This document shows, one piece after another, positions 36,219 to 45,037 of a stretch of 64,000 nt of DNA; within the stretch, counting starts at the first letter, position 1; each line of letters begins with the position of its first letter. A program made the position numbers and the translations under genes. The notes under the pieces were generated by a model. That model did no database searches, had not been told where the DNA came from, and saw only the letters and a program-made list of their open reading frames with translations. This DNA comes from Vibrio maritimus (GTDB lineage: Bacteria; Pseudomonadota; Gammaproteobacteria; Enterobacterales; Vibrionaceae), in the NCBI GenBank assembly GCA_003263775.1, contig JYJJ01000056.1:62001-126000 (forward strand), given 5' to 3'.

Positions 36219-38748
36219 ATGAAGCCTTCACTCTGTCTCTCGCTAATATCTGTTGCGATTCTTTCAACACCAACAGTAGCGAATGAGCTTTTTTACGATG
36301 ACTTTAATTCTGGACTGTCTAATTGGACAGTCTACGGTAATACCAGTACCAGCGACTCTGTGGTGATTGACGGTTCTTCGGCCTATCTGAAGGAGACTGG
36401 CTCAATAGAAAGGAGTATTAACACCGGCGGTTATAGTGATCTCACTGTAAGCTACATGCTTGCAGCGAGGCTTCTTGAGTCTGCGGATTATTGTATTGCG
36501 GAATACTCAATCGACGATGGCAACAGTTATACGCAAATGTCATCGCTCACCAATGGACAAGACAGTGGTGACTTTTATTCATCGTCGATATCTCTTCCTT
36601 CAAGCAACAGCCTAACTCTTCGTTTTAGAGCGCAAACCGGTGGTGCTGATCACTGCTATGTTGAAAATGTTTCAGTCACAGGAACAACCAGTTCAGGCGG
36701 AGAAGCGCCTAGCATTTCAGTCTCTGAACAAGCCAACTTTGGTAACCAGTTACTAAATAGCCAGACTCAGCAACAAATAACGATTGCCAACCTGGGAGCA
36801 CAGCCACTCACTGTAAACAGCGCTGAGGTATCTGGTATCGATTATCTGCTAGTTCAAAATGAGTGTGATAGCACATCGCTGAACCAAAACGCCTCCTGCG
36901 ATGTCACAGTGCAGTTTGAACCGACAACATCCGGATTAAAAACAGGAACACTCACTCTAGATAGCAATGACCCTCAAAGCCCGACAATTCAAGTTACGTT
37001 GAGTGGCTATGGGGTTGAAGATAACAGTGGAGACTATACGGAGAACTATGACCCGCTCATTGGCAGTGGCAATGTGAGTCGCTCCCAACTCTCGTTCACA
37101 GAGCTTAATAGCCCTAATCCAATTATCTATCTTGCCATGACTCAGGCGTTTGCGTTACCGACTGAAGCAGCTCAACCAGAGCATAACTTTGAAGGCACTT
37201 TAACGCTAATAAACCCGGAGAGTGCTGGAGTCGGGCAGTTTACCGAACACCGAGACACCTTCCGTTACACTGGTAATAGTGATGACCCTAGAAAACATAT
37301 TCCAGACTTCTCCTTTTCATTTGTCCAGAGTGGTACCCACCTCATTCCTGTTAAACGCGGCATCAATCTGGGCTCTCACCCGTATTGGGAGTACATTTTA
37401 GAACCGGGAAGAGTCTGGAAAGAAAACTCGGATAATGGAGCAAGTCGAGCAGCTATTCCTTTCTCTCTTATCCAAAAGAACTCGAATTGTGTCCACAATG
37501 GCTTGATGACGTTTACCTTTGATAGCCAAACCGTCAGTCAGGTCGCCTATCAAATTGCCTCAGAAACCTGTCTCTATTATCAGTTTGATATGTGGGGAAG
37601 CGTAGCAGCGACCTATACGCCTCATGCAGTGTCAGAAAGCTTAGCCCTGAAGCAATCACATCAAGCGTATGAGCATTCAAAAATTGAAACCCGAGCACTA
37701 AGTGAGTTAATCAGTGACTACCCAAGCGTTGGTTTGAACCTTGCCAATATTGGTAGCGGTGTGACGCCCGAGCATATGACTGCGTATGGCGTGTTTTTCA
37801 ACGGTATCCATTACAGAGCTGAATGCAACACAAGACAAGGGGCATTCCCGTATTGCGATCGCTTGAGAATGCATCGTACTCAACCGCCAAAACCGCATTT
37901 GCTGGTATGGTTTCGATGAGACTAGAAGCCATGTATCCCGGCTACATGGATACAGACCTGACTTCCCTAGTGCCGGAAACATTGAATGATCCCGAGGGTG
38001 ACTGGCAAGATGTGACACCAAATCATGCGTTAGACATGGCGACGGGAAATTATCGATTATCTTCAAGTTCGATGAGTGATGAAGGTTCGACAGCCAATGA
38101 TTCGGGCTTTTTCTTAGTCCTTAACCACCAAGATAAGCTCGACTACTCAATAAGTCGCTACCCTCGTAAATCGGCACCAGGGTCGTTGTTTATCTACCAC
38201 ACGACGGATACCTATATTGCGACCGTTGCCGCTCAGAACTTTACCAAGAGTCAATTGGGCAACAACTTTGATGTATTCGACGATGTATTGGTTGCAGATA
38301 TTTGGTCGCCATTAGCGATTGATGAGGGCTCGAAAGATACACGTCGAACTTACGACAGCAAAGGCATGCCATTTGGTGGATTTGGCTTAACTTTCCTTAG
38401 TGATGACATAGTGAAATTGTCCAAGTTTACCTCTATTGATAGAGGAGCTATTAACGGACAGCAGCTACTGGATCCATCTGAACTCGCCATAGCGTTATTC
38501 GACGACCCAACATCCCCCCTTTACCTACGACCATCACCAATAAATACTACGCGAATAGTATGTGGGGTAAATCTGTAGCGGTTGATGCAGGGTGCGAAGT
38601 GATGATTCCGTTTATGTCTGGCTATGGCGGCATACAGTTTGTGATGCTACCAAATGATGTGATCTATTATTACGTCAGCGATAATGATGAGTTTAACTGG
38701 GATACGACGGCTATCGAGTTAGGCAAGTTAACGCCTTATTGCGACTAA
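36219..38748 (+). CDS. Secreted multidomain serine-hydrolase-like protein (two frameshifts)
   Basis: 843 codons after repair. Signal peptide at residues 1-21 (STPTVA). Residues ~25-155 form a jelly-roll/MAM-like domain starting YDDFNSGLSNWTVYG. Residues ~160-270 are an ASPM/choice-of-anchor D-type Ig domain (ISVSEQANFGNQLLNSQTQQQITIANLG...CDVTVQFEPTTSG). The C-terminal half resembles a beta-lactamase-fold hydrolase: SYSTAKTAFAGM provides an S-x-x-K motif (STAK). Breaks lie at about 37850-37875 (exact point unclear) and in the C run at 38513-38518; restoring the second gives PTTITNKYYANSMWGKS. No close homologue is recalled, and the substrate is unknown. Esterase, amidase or peptidase activity is possible. 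Its own ribosome site is GGAGAA. Confidence 0.65.
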
Positions 38749-38792
38749 AATTGGCGCTAAAATAGTACCGCGTCAATGTAAGAATGCTTGAA

Positions 38793-38815
38793 TTAGCCCC
38801 CGAAAAGGGGGCTAA
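38793..38815. terminator. Hairpin between convergent genes
   Basis: TTAGCCCCC at 38793-38801 pairs with GGGGGCTAA at 38807-38815 around GAAAA. The flanking T/A stretches are short, so it is probably a bidirectional terminator for the secreted hydrolase gene and the flavoprotein gene. Confidence 0.7.
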
Positions 38816-38853
38816 AATGTATCAAGAAAAAGCTCTACGCTTCTGGTCTGAAA

Positions 38854-40040
38854 TTAGACGTGCTGACCCGCCACAAACCCGGACGACCAACACCACTGGA
38901 AGTTATAACCACCTAACCAACCCGTCACGTCCATCACCTCACCGATAAAGTACAAGCCCTCGATAGACTTACACTCCATGGTTTTAGAAGAAAGATGGTT
39001 AGTGTTGACGCCACCCAGCGTCACCTCTGCGGTGCGATAGCCTTCAGTACCATTGGGTGCAATCGTCCAGTTCTCTAGTGACTCACGAATCGCCACCAGC
39101 TCTTTAGGGTTGTATTGCTTCAGCGGTTTATCAGCAAAGACTTTGCGCTCAATCAGCACTTCGACCAAGCGCTTTGGCAACACACGCGCCAAGGTATTTT
39201 TCAGGCTTTGATTAGGGTGTTTCTCTAGCGAGCGCGTCAGAAGCTCTTCAATATCTGCCTCTGGCACTAGATTTACCGACACGTTTTGTCCCGGCTTCCA
39301 GAAAGAAGAAATCTGCAGTACTGATGGACCAGATAGCCCACGGTGAGTAAACAGCAAAGCTTCTTTGAATAGCGTGCCATCATTCGCGGTGATTTCCGCT
39401 GGGACTGCAATACCAGAGAGCTCAGCGAAGTCTTCTTTGTCTTCTTTGTGCAACGTAAACGGCACCAGACCCGCAGTCGTCGGCACGATTCAAGACCAAA
39501 CTGCTCAGCAATCTTATAGCCAAACGGCGTCGCGCCCAGTTTTGGCATTGAAAGGCCGCCTGTGGCCACCACTAGAGAGTCACATTCAATCGTGTCGGTA
39601 TCGGCGTGTAATGAGAAACCTTGTTCGGTTTTCTCAATACTGTGCACATCTGTTTGGTAGCGGAACTGAATGTTTGGGGATTCACACTCAGAGAGCATCA
39701 TCTTAACGATGTCTTTCGCTGACTCTAAGCAGAACAGCTGACCATGATCGCGCTCTTCAAATTCAATACCGTATTTACTGACTAGTGAGATAAAGTCCCA
39801 GTTAGTGTATTGCGACAGTGCTGACTTTACGAAGTGTGGGTTCTGACACAGGTAGTTGTTTGCCGACACATCGTAGTTAGTGAAGTTACACTTACCACCG
39901 CCAGAAATCAGAATTTTACGACCTGGTTTTTTGGCATGATCCAGCACCAGCACGCGACGACCTCGCTTGCCTGCTTCTGCTGCGCACATCAGCCCCGCAG
40001 CACCTGCACCAATAATTACCACATCAACTTTCTGATTCAT
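38854..40040 (-). CDS. HI0933/YhiN-family FAD-dependent oxidoreductase (one frameshift)
   Basis: 395 codons after repair. The FAD Rossmann motif VVIIGAGAAGLMCAAEAGKRGRRVLVLDHAKKPGRKILISGGGKCNFTNYD is diagnostic of the HI0933-like family; the ending VTGWLGGYNFQWCWSSGFVAGQ is the second FAD contact. The start is the ATG at 40040; the longer frame adds a hydrophobic tail that the family lacks. The break near 39488 is one missing base (repair gives FGLEIVPTTAGLVPF). YhiN-type proteins are widespread and of uncertain function; a redox or tRNA-modification-like role is only guessed by others from fold. Confidence 0.88.
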
Positions 40041-40065
40041 CACGGTTTTCCGACAAAATTTGAAT

Positions 40066-40093
40066 AAAAAAAGGATGTGCGTATTGCACATCC
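40066..40093 (-). terminator. Terminator downstream of uspB
   Basis: GGATGTGC at 40073-40080 and GCACATCC at 40086-40093; on the minus strand the stem is followed by TTTTTTTATT. It lies 26 bases upstream of the flavoprotein start codon, so it separates that gene from uspB. Transcripts starting between 40094 and 40235 would have to read through it. Confidence 0.75.
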
Positions 40094-40235
40094 CTTCAAC
40101 AATCTGGCGCTATTCTAGCGGCTTCATCGACTAAAGCCAACACTTCCAACGCTGCTACGCAGCTGGAGACTGACACCAAGTTTGTTGCGTCGATCACGAC
40201 GGCAACCCACCCTGTTATTTATTGTTCTCTATCGT

Positions 40236-40559
40236 CTAAAGCATAAACCCAGCAAGAAGAGTCACACCTGTCAGCGCCACGCAGAGTACAAACAGCTCAC
40301 GTACACGGTCGCACTTATCGGTAAACACCGGATCATGGTGGTGATGGTATTCTTTGCTTTTGAGATAGTGATACAGCCTCACTTGCTTCGACATATTGCC
40401 GTGCGTCGTGAAAAATCCGCGTCCGTCGACTTGCTGGTACAAGAGCGGATGCGCCTCACGCATGATAAAAATAAGTGAGCGTAGTGCTGTGAGATACCTC
40501 GCCATATTGACTGAGGTAATGAGCATCAATGCTAATAGAATAGTGTCTCCACTGATCAT
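40236..40559 (-). CDS. uspB: Universal stress protein B
   Basis: 107 residues with two membrane segments (residues 4-22 and the C-terminal [19 protein letters not shown]). The centre [38 protein letters not shown] is strongly UspB-like, as is QVRLYHYL. The start is the ATG at 40559 with ribosome site AGGGAGG; the extra 15 upstream residues in the longer frame are not family-like. Known in E. coli as an RpoS-dependent inner-membrane protein linked to ethanol tolerance; mechanism unknown. Ferritin lies just upstream on the same strand and uspA further out and divergent, a conserved vibrio arrangement. Confidence 0.9.
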   Translation of the reverse strand: MISGDTILLALMLITSVNMARYLTALRSLIFIMREAHPLLYQQVDGRGFFTTHGNMSKQVRLYHYLKSKEYHHHHDPVFTDKCDRVRELFVLCVALTGVTLLAGFML

Positions 40560-40628
40560 CTTTTCCTCCCTACGTCTTCCTAGACACCCAAGAGAAAAAG
40601 ACAATCAATGGTCTTTTAAACGCTGATA

Positions 40629-41156
40629 TTACTCAGCTGGGGCGTCCATAATGGAAGAAGAACCCTCTTTTGCTAACGTTGCTAAATCCTTGTCAATGAA
40701 GAATAGCGCTTGTCCATTTTCACCTACGAGTTCTAGCTTATCTAAGATCCCTTTAAACAATTTTTCTTCTTCATGCTGCTCCGCAACATACCACTGAAGA
40801 AAGTTGAACGTTGAGTAGTCTTGAGCCGAGAAGGCAACGTGCGCCAGCTTGTTGATTTTCTCCGTAATCATCTGCTCATGTTTGTACGTTTCACGGAACA
40901 CATCGCCAAGGCTTTCAAAATCGTGACGAGGTGCTTCAATACTGCCCAAAATTGGCAATGCACCGGTTTCGCTTACGTAGGTAAACAATCTTTGCATGTG
41001 CTGCATTTCTTCGTCCGCATGCTTACGAAGAAATTCTGCCGCGCCTTCAAATCCTTTGTCTTCACACCAAGCACTCATTTGTAAGTATAGGTTGGATGAA
41101 AAGAATTCGAGGTTAATTTGCTCGTTCAGGTGTTGAACCATAGATGGAGAAAGCAT
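40629..41156 (-). CDS. ftnA: Non-haem ferritin
   Basis: 175 residues, four-helix bundle. The ferroxidase ligands are visible: Glu in [49 protein letters not shown] (E17-, E50- and H53-type positions in EQINLEF and DEEMQHM), and Glu/Gln in [26 protein letters not shown]. It stores iron as ferric oxide in a 24-mer shell and protects from peroxide. The length matches bacterial FtnA. The ATG at 41156 is the only suitable start. It is probably co-transcribed with uspB 70 bases downstream. Confidence 0.93.
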   Translation of the reverse strand: MLSPSMVQHLNEQINLEFFSSNLYLQMSAWCEDKGFEGAAEFLRKHADEEMQHMQRLFTYVSETGALPILGSIEAPRHDFESLGDVFRETYKHEQMITEKINKLAHVAFSAQDYSTFNFLQWYVAEQHEEEKLFKGILDKLELVGENGQALFFIDKDLATLAKEGSSSIMDAPAE

Positions 41157-41467
41157 TTACGACTCCTAATTTCGTAACTGGAATTAACGCCACTATAACA
41201 TAACTAATTGAGGAGTCTTCTGATCTCATGCCCAAACCTGGCAACAACTGTGTACTCAGCGCTTACTTTGATTCTAGAAAACTTTGGCGACTTTGCTCAC
41301 ATTTTGTCGTCTTGTAGTTGAGAAAATTATTGAGAGAAACTCATTGTATTTAGTCACGACAAGGCAGAGTTTTATAGCTATGACGACCGATTTGGGATCA
41401 CATCAGCATAATTTTCAGGCGCAAAATGCTATGTTTTTAGTAGGACGAACGTCAGGAGGAGTGCGTT
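41157..41467. promoter_or_regulatory. Divergent intergenic region ftnA/uspA, no gene seen
   Basis: 311 bases between the minus-strand ferritin gene and plus-strand uspA. It must hold both promoters. No Fur box or clear palindrome was recognised. The reading frame that crosses into uspA has no ribosome site. The right end carries CAGGAG, the ribosome site of uspA, at 41455-41460. Confidence 0.4.
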
Positions 41468-41893
41468 ATGAGTTACAAACATATTATGGTCGCATTAGAT
41501 CTCTCAGAAGAAAGCAAAATGCTCATAGACAAAGCGGTCTCACTCGCGAAACCATTGGATGCCGAGATATCGTTTATCCATATCGACGTCAACTATGCCG
41601 AGCTTTATACCGGCTTAATTGACCTCAATATGGCAGAGACGCAGCATCAGGCCATGGAGGCCTCGATGACTCAGCTAAAAGAATTTGCCGAGTACGCGAA
41701 TTACCCGATTAAACATTCATTGGTTGGCAGCGGTGACTTAAGCAATGAGCTGCGCGATACCATCGGTGAATACAATGTCGATTTAGTGGTGTGTGGTCAC
41801 CATCAGGACTTTTGGAGCAAAATCCTGTCGTCTACCAGACAGCTTATCAACACCTCCCCTGTCGACATGTTGGTCGTGCCGATCAAAGACTAA
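41468..41893 (+). CDS. uspA: Universal stress protein A
   Basis: 141 residues, UspA alpha/beta fold. It begins SYKHIMVALDLSEESKMLIDKAVSLAKPLDAEISFIHID as E. coli UspA does, and ends with VVCGHHQDFWSKILSSTRQLINTSPVDMLVVPIKD. It is of the UspA type without the G-2x-G-9x-G-S/T ATP-binding motif, so it is likely not an ATP binder. A cytoplasmic stress and starvation protein. Followed directly by a strong terminator, so it is monocistronic. Confidence 0.94.
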   Translation: MSYKHIMVALDLSEESKMLIDKAVSLAKPLDAEISFIHIDVNYAELYTGLIDLNMAETQHQAMEASMTQLKEFAEYANYPIKHSLVGSGDLSNELRDTIGEYNVDLVVCGHHQDFWSKILSSTRQLINTSPVDMLVVPIKD

Positions 41894-41899
41894 AAATAG

Positions 41900-41928
41900 C
41901 AAAAGGCTTCTTCGGAAGCCTTTTTTGA
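41900..41928 (+). terminator. Terminator after uspA
   Basis: AAGGCTTC at 41903-41910, loop TTCG, GAAGCCTT at 41915-41922, then TTTT. UUCG tetraloop stem with U-tract. Confidence 0.92.
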
Positions 41929-41996
41929 TCGGATCTCTCATCGTAACGAAAAGTGTTACACTGACTGCATTTGTTATTAAATGATAATTGTTAACT

Positions 41997-42875
41997 ATGG
42001 GTTATCTCTATTCTGTTACCCTGCTTTGGGCTTTTTCTTTTAGCCTAATTGGGGTTTATCTCGCGGGTCAGGTTGATTCTTGGTTTTCGGTACTGATGCG
42101 CGTTGTCCTGGCGGCACTGGTCTTTTTGCCGTTCACTAAGTTCAAGCAAGTTCCTAACAAGCTGAAAGCCAAATTGATGGCGATTGGTGGTATCCAGCTT
42201 GGGCTGATGTACTGCTTCTACTACCAATCATTCTTGCTGCTTTCGGTGCCGGAAGTGCTGCTGTTTACCGTTTTCACACCGATCTACGTCACCTTGTTCT
42301 ATGACTTGCTCAAAGGTCGCTTCTCACCATGGTATTTGGTAACGGCGGCAATTGCGGTCGCTGGCGCGGCGTTCATCAAGTTTGCTGGCATTAACGAAAA
42401 CTTCTTGATGGGCTTCTTGGTCGTGCAAGGCGCGAACCTCTGTTTTGCCATCGGTCAGGTGGGTTACAAATACGTGATGGAACAAGAGCAAGTTGAATTG
42501 CCACAGCACAGTGTGTTTGGTTACTTCTACATTGGCGCGACTGTGGTTGCGACCATCGCATTCTCGATCTTTGGTAGCTTCGATAAGATGCCGACGACCG
42601 GTGTACAGTGGGGCGTGCTTATTTACCTAGGCACCATTGCTTCTGGGTTGGGCTACTTTATCTGGAACAAAGGCGCGACAATGGTCAACGCTGGCGCATT
42701 GGCGGTAATGAATAACCTTCTGGTGCCAGCAGGGCTTATCGTTAACATTGTGATTTGGAATCGCGATGTGGACTTGGTGAAACTGTCGATTGGTGGTGGG
42801 ATTATCTTGCTATCACTCGTGGTGAACGAGATTTGGGTCAAACCAAAAGCAGAAGCCCAACTGGCAAACAGCTAG
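41997..42875 (+). CDS. DMT-superfamily transporter (carboxylate/amino acid type)
   Basis: 292 residues from the ATG at 41997; an in-frame TTG nine bases upstream is less likely. Ten membrane segments with the repeat halves at about residues 1-130 and 145-285. It opens YLYSVTLLWAFSFSLIGVYLAGQV and the second half begins GFLVVQGANLCFAIGQVGYKYVM. This EamA subgroup resembles carboxylate/amino acid transporters of gamma-proteobacteria. Substrate not determined. It is distinct from the DMT gene at 516-1406 (little similarity beyond the fold). Confidence 0.85.
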   Translation: MGYLYSVTLLWAFSFSLIGVYLAGQVDSWFSVLMRVVLAALVFLPFTKFKQVPNKLKAKLMAIGGIQLGLMYCFYYQSFLLLSVPEVLLFTVFTPIYVTLFYDLLKGRFSPWYLVTAAIAVAGAAFIKFAGINENFLMGFLVVQGANLCFAIGQVGYKYVMEQEQVELPQHSVFGYFYIGATVVATIAFSIFGSFDKMPTTGVQWGVLIYLGTIASGLGYFIWNKGATMVNAGALAVMNNLLVPAGLIVNIVIWNRDVDLVKLSIGGGIILLSLVVNEIWVKPKAEAQLANS

Positions 42876-42899
42876 GCTTCGCTCAATACAAAGACCTTA

Positions 42900-43412
42900 T
42901 TAGTGCAGCTGTTCTGGCTGCACTTTCATAACCTGCTTTTCGACCGTGGCTGCCGCTAACTGGTACTTGTGCTCAAGCTTGCTCTGTTTGCGTAGTAGTT
43001 TCTGACTTTTCTTCAGCACTTTACGCAATTTCTTCTGTGCCTTTTTCTGCGCTTTGAGTGCTTTTTTGGCACGCTTCAGCGACTTCTTGTCGACTGTTTC
43101 TAGGCTTAACTCTTCGGTCATTGGAATATCGGTCGCGGATTTAGGCTCAGCTTTATTGGCCGTCTTGGTGAGTTTCGGCGTGGGCGTGGTTGGCAGTGCT
43201 TCAGCCAACACGCCGCATTGCTGCTGTTCAGTCAGAGGCTTGCTCTGACAATATGCTGGCGGGATGGCAGCCGGTTTGCAAAGAGTGGATTTATCGGCAG
43301 ATGAACGTGAGCAAGAGCGGCACAGGAACTTAGGTTCTGCGACCAAACGATGGATGTCACCAAGGTTGTCACTGATGTCGCGACGATTCAACTTGCACAA
43401 GCGTTTAGTCAT
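42900..43412 (-). CDS. Conserved Vibrio-type hypothetical with Cys pairs and Lys-rich coiled coil
   Basis: 170 residues from the ATG at 43412 (MTKRLCKLNRRDI; the longer frame to 43436 is less likely). The N-terminal ~55 residues carry LCK and LCRSCSRSSADKSTLCKP, four cysteines arranged like a small metal-binding knuckle. Residues 110-160 are highly basic with repeated K-x-x-K spacing (KSLKRAKKALKAQKKAQKKLRKVLKK), predicted as a charged helix. The Cys and Lys content suggests nucleic-acid or metal association, but I recognise no family. I recall similar short proteins in vibrios near rsmJ. Confidence 0.7.
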   Translation of the reverse strand: MTKRLCKLNRRDISDNLGDIHRLVAEPKFLCRSCSRSSADKSTLCKPAAIPPAYCQSKPLTEQQQCGVLAEALPTTPTPKLTKTANKAEPKSATDIPMTEELSLETVDKKSLKRAKKALKAQKKAQKKLRKVLKKSQKLLRKQSKLEHKYQLAAATVEKQVMKVQPEQLH

Positions 43413-43547
43413 ACCACTTAATCTCCAACTAACCACAACGAAAACAGGAATGATTCTTAGTTAGATATAACGTCAAATGGCAGCGGTTGCAAGTAACTTG
43501 CTCCAGTTACACCAGAGCAAGTTACTCAAAAAACATATAGGAAAGGA

Positions 43548-44345
43548 TTAACTCATTGATGCGTTAACATAAACATCGAAGCGATTTTTTTTGGTCTCAA
43601 TCGCCATTGTCGGTTTTTTCTCATCCAACCATTCAGCGTAGTCTGGACGTTTGACCACAACGCGTTTTGCCGCAAGCTTAAGAGCTGGCTCCAACAGTCC
43701 GTCTGCATCGGTATCTGCGCCAACCAAAGATTGAAAAACACGCATCTCTTTTTTCACCAGCGCCGATTTCTTTTTGTTCTCTGGATGTGGATACATAGGG
43801 TCTAGATACACAACATCTGGCTTGATAAAGGCGTTGTCATCGGCAAGTTCACCCAAGGTATCCAATTCACCTAAAGCAACTAGGCTCGACGCATGCAGCA
43901 GTGACATACGCTCACTCACCCACTCGCCAATTTCCGGATCTTGTTTGGCGCGCTCAAGGCCATCATCAAGCAATGCGGCGACCACAGGATGGCGCTCTAC
44001 CATCTGCACCTTGCAGCCAAGAGACGCGAGCACAAAGGCGTCGCGACCTAAACCCGCAGTACCATCAAGTACCGTTGGTGTCGCCCCTTTGTTTAAGCCT
44101 GCTGCTTTGGCGATAGCTTGACCTTTGCCACCACCAAACTTGCGTCTGTGGGCCACTGCACCACCAGCAAGATCGACGTAAATCGCACCCAGCTTCGGCT
44201 CATCGAGTTTACGAAGCTCCAGTCTTTGTTCGGTCAACACCAACGCAAATTCGGAATCGTCAGACGCCACCAATCCCCAACGCTCAGCAAGTTGCTGAAG
44301 CTCTGGTTGACGTGGTTGATGTTCGCAAATGAGTTGAATGTGCAA
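43548..44345 (-). CDS. rsmJ: 16S rRNA (guanine1516-N2)-methyltransferase
   Basis: 265 residues. SAM-dependent, Rossmann fold: [21 protein letters not shown] is the SAM motif, and [26 protein letters not shown] is the catalytic DPMYP block typical of RsmJ (YhiQ). It starts at a TTG (44345) giving MHIQLI; a GGAG at seven bases upstream supports it, and no ATG gives the right N-terminus. It methylates the small-subunit rRNA. Together with rlmJ at 50.6 kb, two rRNA methyltransferases lie in this window. Confidence 0.92.
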   Translation of the reverse strand: MHIQLICEHQPRQPELQQLAERWGLVASDDSEFALVLTEQRLELRKLDEPKLGAIYVDLAGGAVAHRRKFGGGKGQAIAKAAGLNKGATPTVLDGTAGLGRDAFVLASLGCKVQMVERHPVVAALLDDGLERAKQDPEIGEWVSERMSLLHASSLVALGELDTLGELADDNAFIKPDVVYLDPMYPHPENKKKSALVKKEMRVFQSLVGADTDADGLLEPALKLAAKRVVVKRPDYAEWLDEKKPTMAIETKKNRFDVYVNASMS

Positions 44346-44516
44346 AGTGAAGCTCCGATAAAAGGCAATGGGCGCCAGTGTACCTCAAGTCGATAGCGCG
44401 ACCAATAAGCGTGATCGACACAAAGACGGCTGCGCAAAAATAGTGATAAGCTTGTGCACCAATGAAACGGCACGTGTTCAGCGATGTCGTCCACTCACTC
44501 AAACAAAGGATTCGAT

Positions 44517-44978
44517 ATGCACGGCACCAACAATCTCGACGATTTGGATAAAGCAATCCTAAAAACCTTGATGGAAGACGCTCGTCGCCCGTATGCCGAA
44601 ATGGCAAAACAGTTTGATGTGAGCCCTGCGACGATTCACGTGCGTATCGAGAAGATGAAAGCGGCCGGGATCATTGAAGGTACAGAGGTGGTGGTGAATA
44701 CCAAAAAGCTCGGTTATGACGTGTGCTGCTTTATCGGTATCAACCTCTACGCCGCGCGTGACTATCACTCGGCGCTAGAAAAGCTTAATGCATTGGATGA
44801 AGTGGTCGAAGCCTACTACACCACTGGTGCGTATAACATCTTCGTGAAGTTGATGTGTCGCTCGATTGAAGAGCTACAGCACGTGCTGATCGATAAACTG
44901 CAGGCGATTGAAGAGGTGCAATCGACGGAGACGCTGATTTCGTTGCAAAATCCAATTAGTCGCAATGTGAATCCTTAA
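44517..44978 (+). CDS. asnC: Lrp/AsnC-type regulator, probable AsnC
   Basis: 153 residues from the ATG at 44517, preceded by AAAGGA; the frame opens upstream at 44484 without a ribosome site. HTH residues about 7-65 (LDDLDKAILKTLMEDARRPYAEMAKQFDVSPATIHVRIEKMKAAGII) and the C-terminal RAM domain (VVEAYYTTGAYNIFVKLMCRSIEELQHVL). The sequence is close to E. coli AsnC, which activates asnA in response to asparagine. The rsmJ gene is divergent, and a strong terminator follows. asnA is not in the window. Confidence 0.88.
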   Translation: MHGTNNLDDLDKAILKTLMEDARRPYAEMAKQFDVSPATIHVRIEKMKAAGIIEGTEVVVNTKKLGYDVCCFIGINLYAARDYHSALEKLNALDEVVEAYYTTGAYNIFVKLMCRSIEELQHVLIDKLQAIEEVQSTETLISLQNPISRNVNP

Positions 44979-44990
44979 CCGCTCACCTCA

Positions 44991-45019
44991 AAAAAAGGCG
45001 CTCATCAGAGCGCCTTTTT
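44991..45019. terminator. Bidirectional terminator, asnC / P-type ATPase
   Basis: AGGCGCTC at 44996-45003, loop ATCA, GAGCGCCT at 45008-45015, with A- and T-runs on the outer sides. It serves asnC (plus) and the P-ATPase gene (minus). Confidence 0.92.
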
Positions 45020-45037
45020 ACTATCTAAAGTGAAGGA

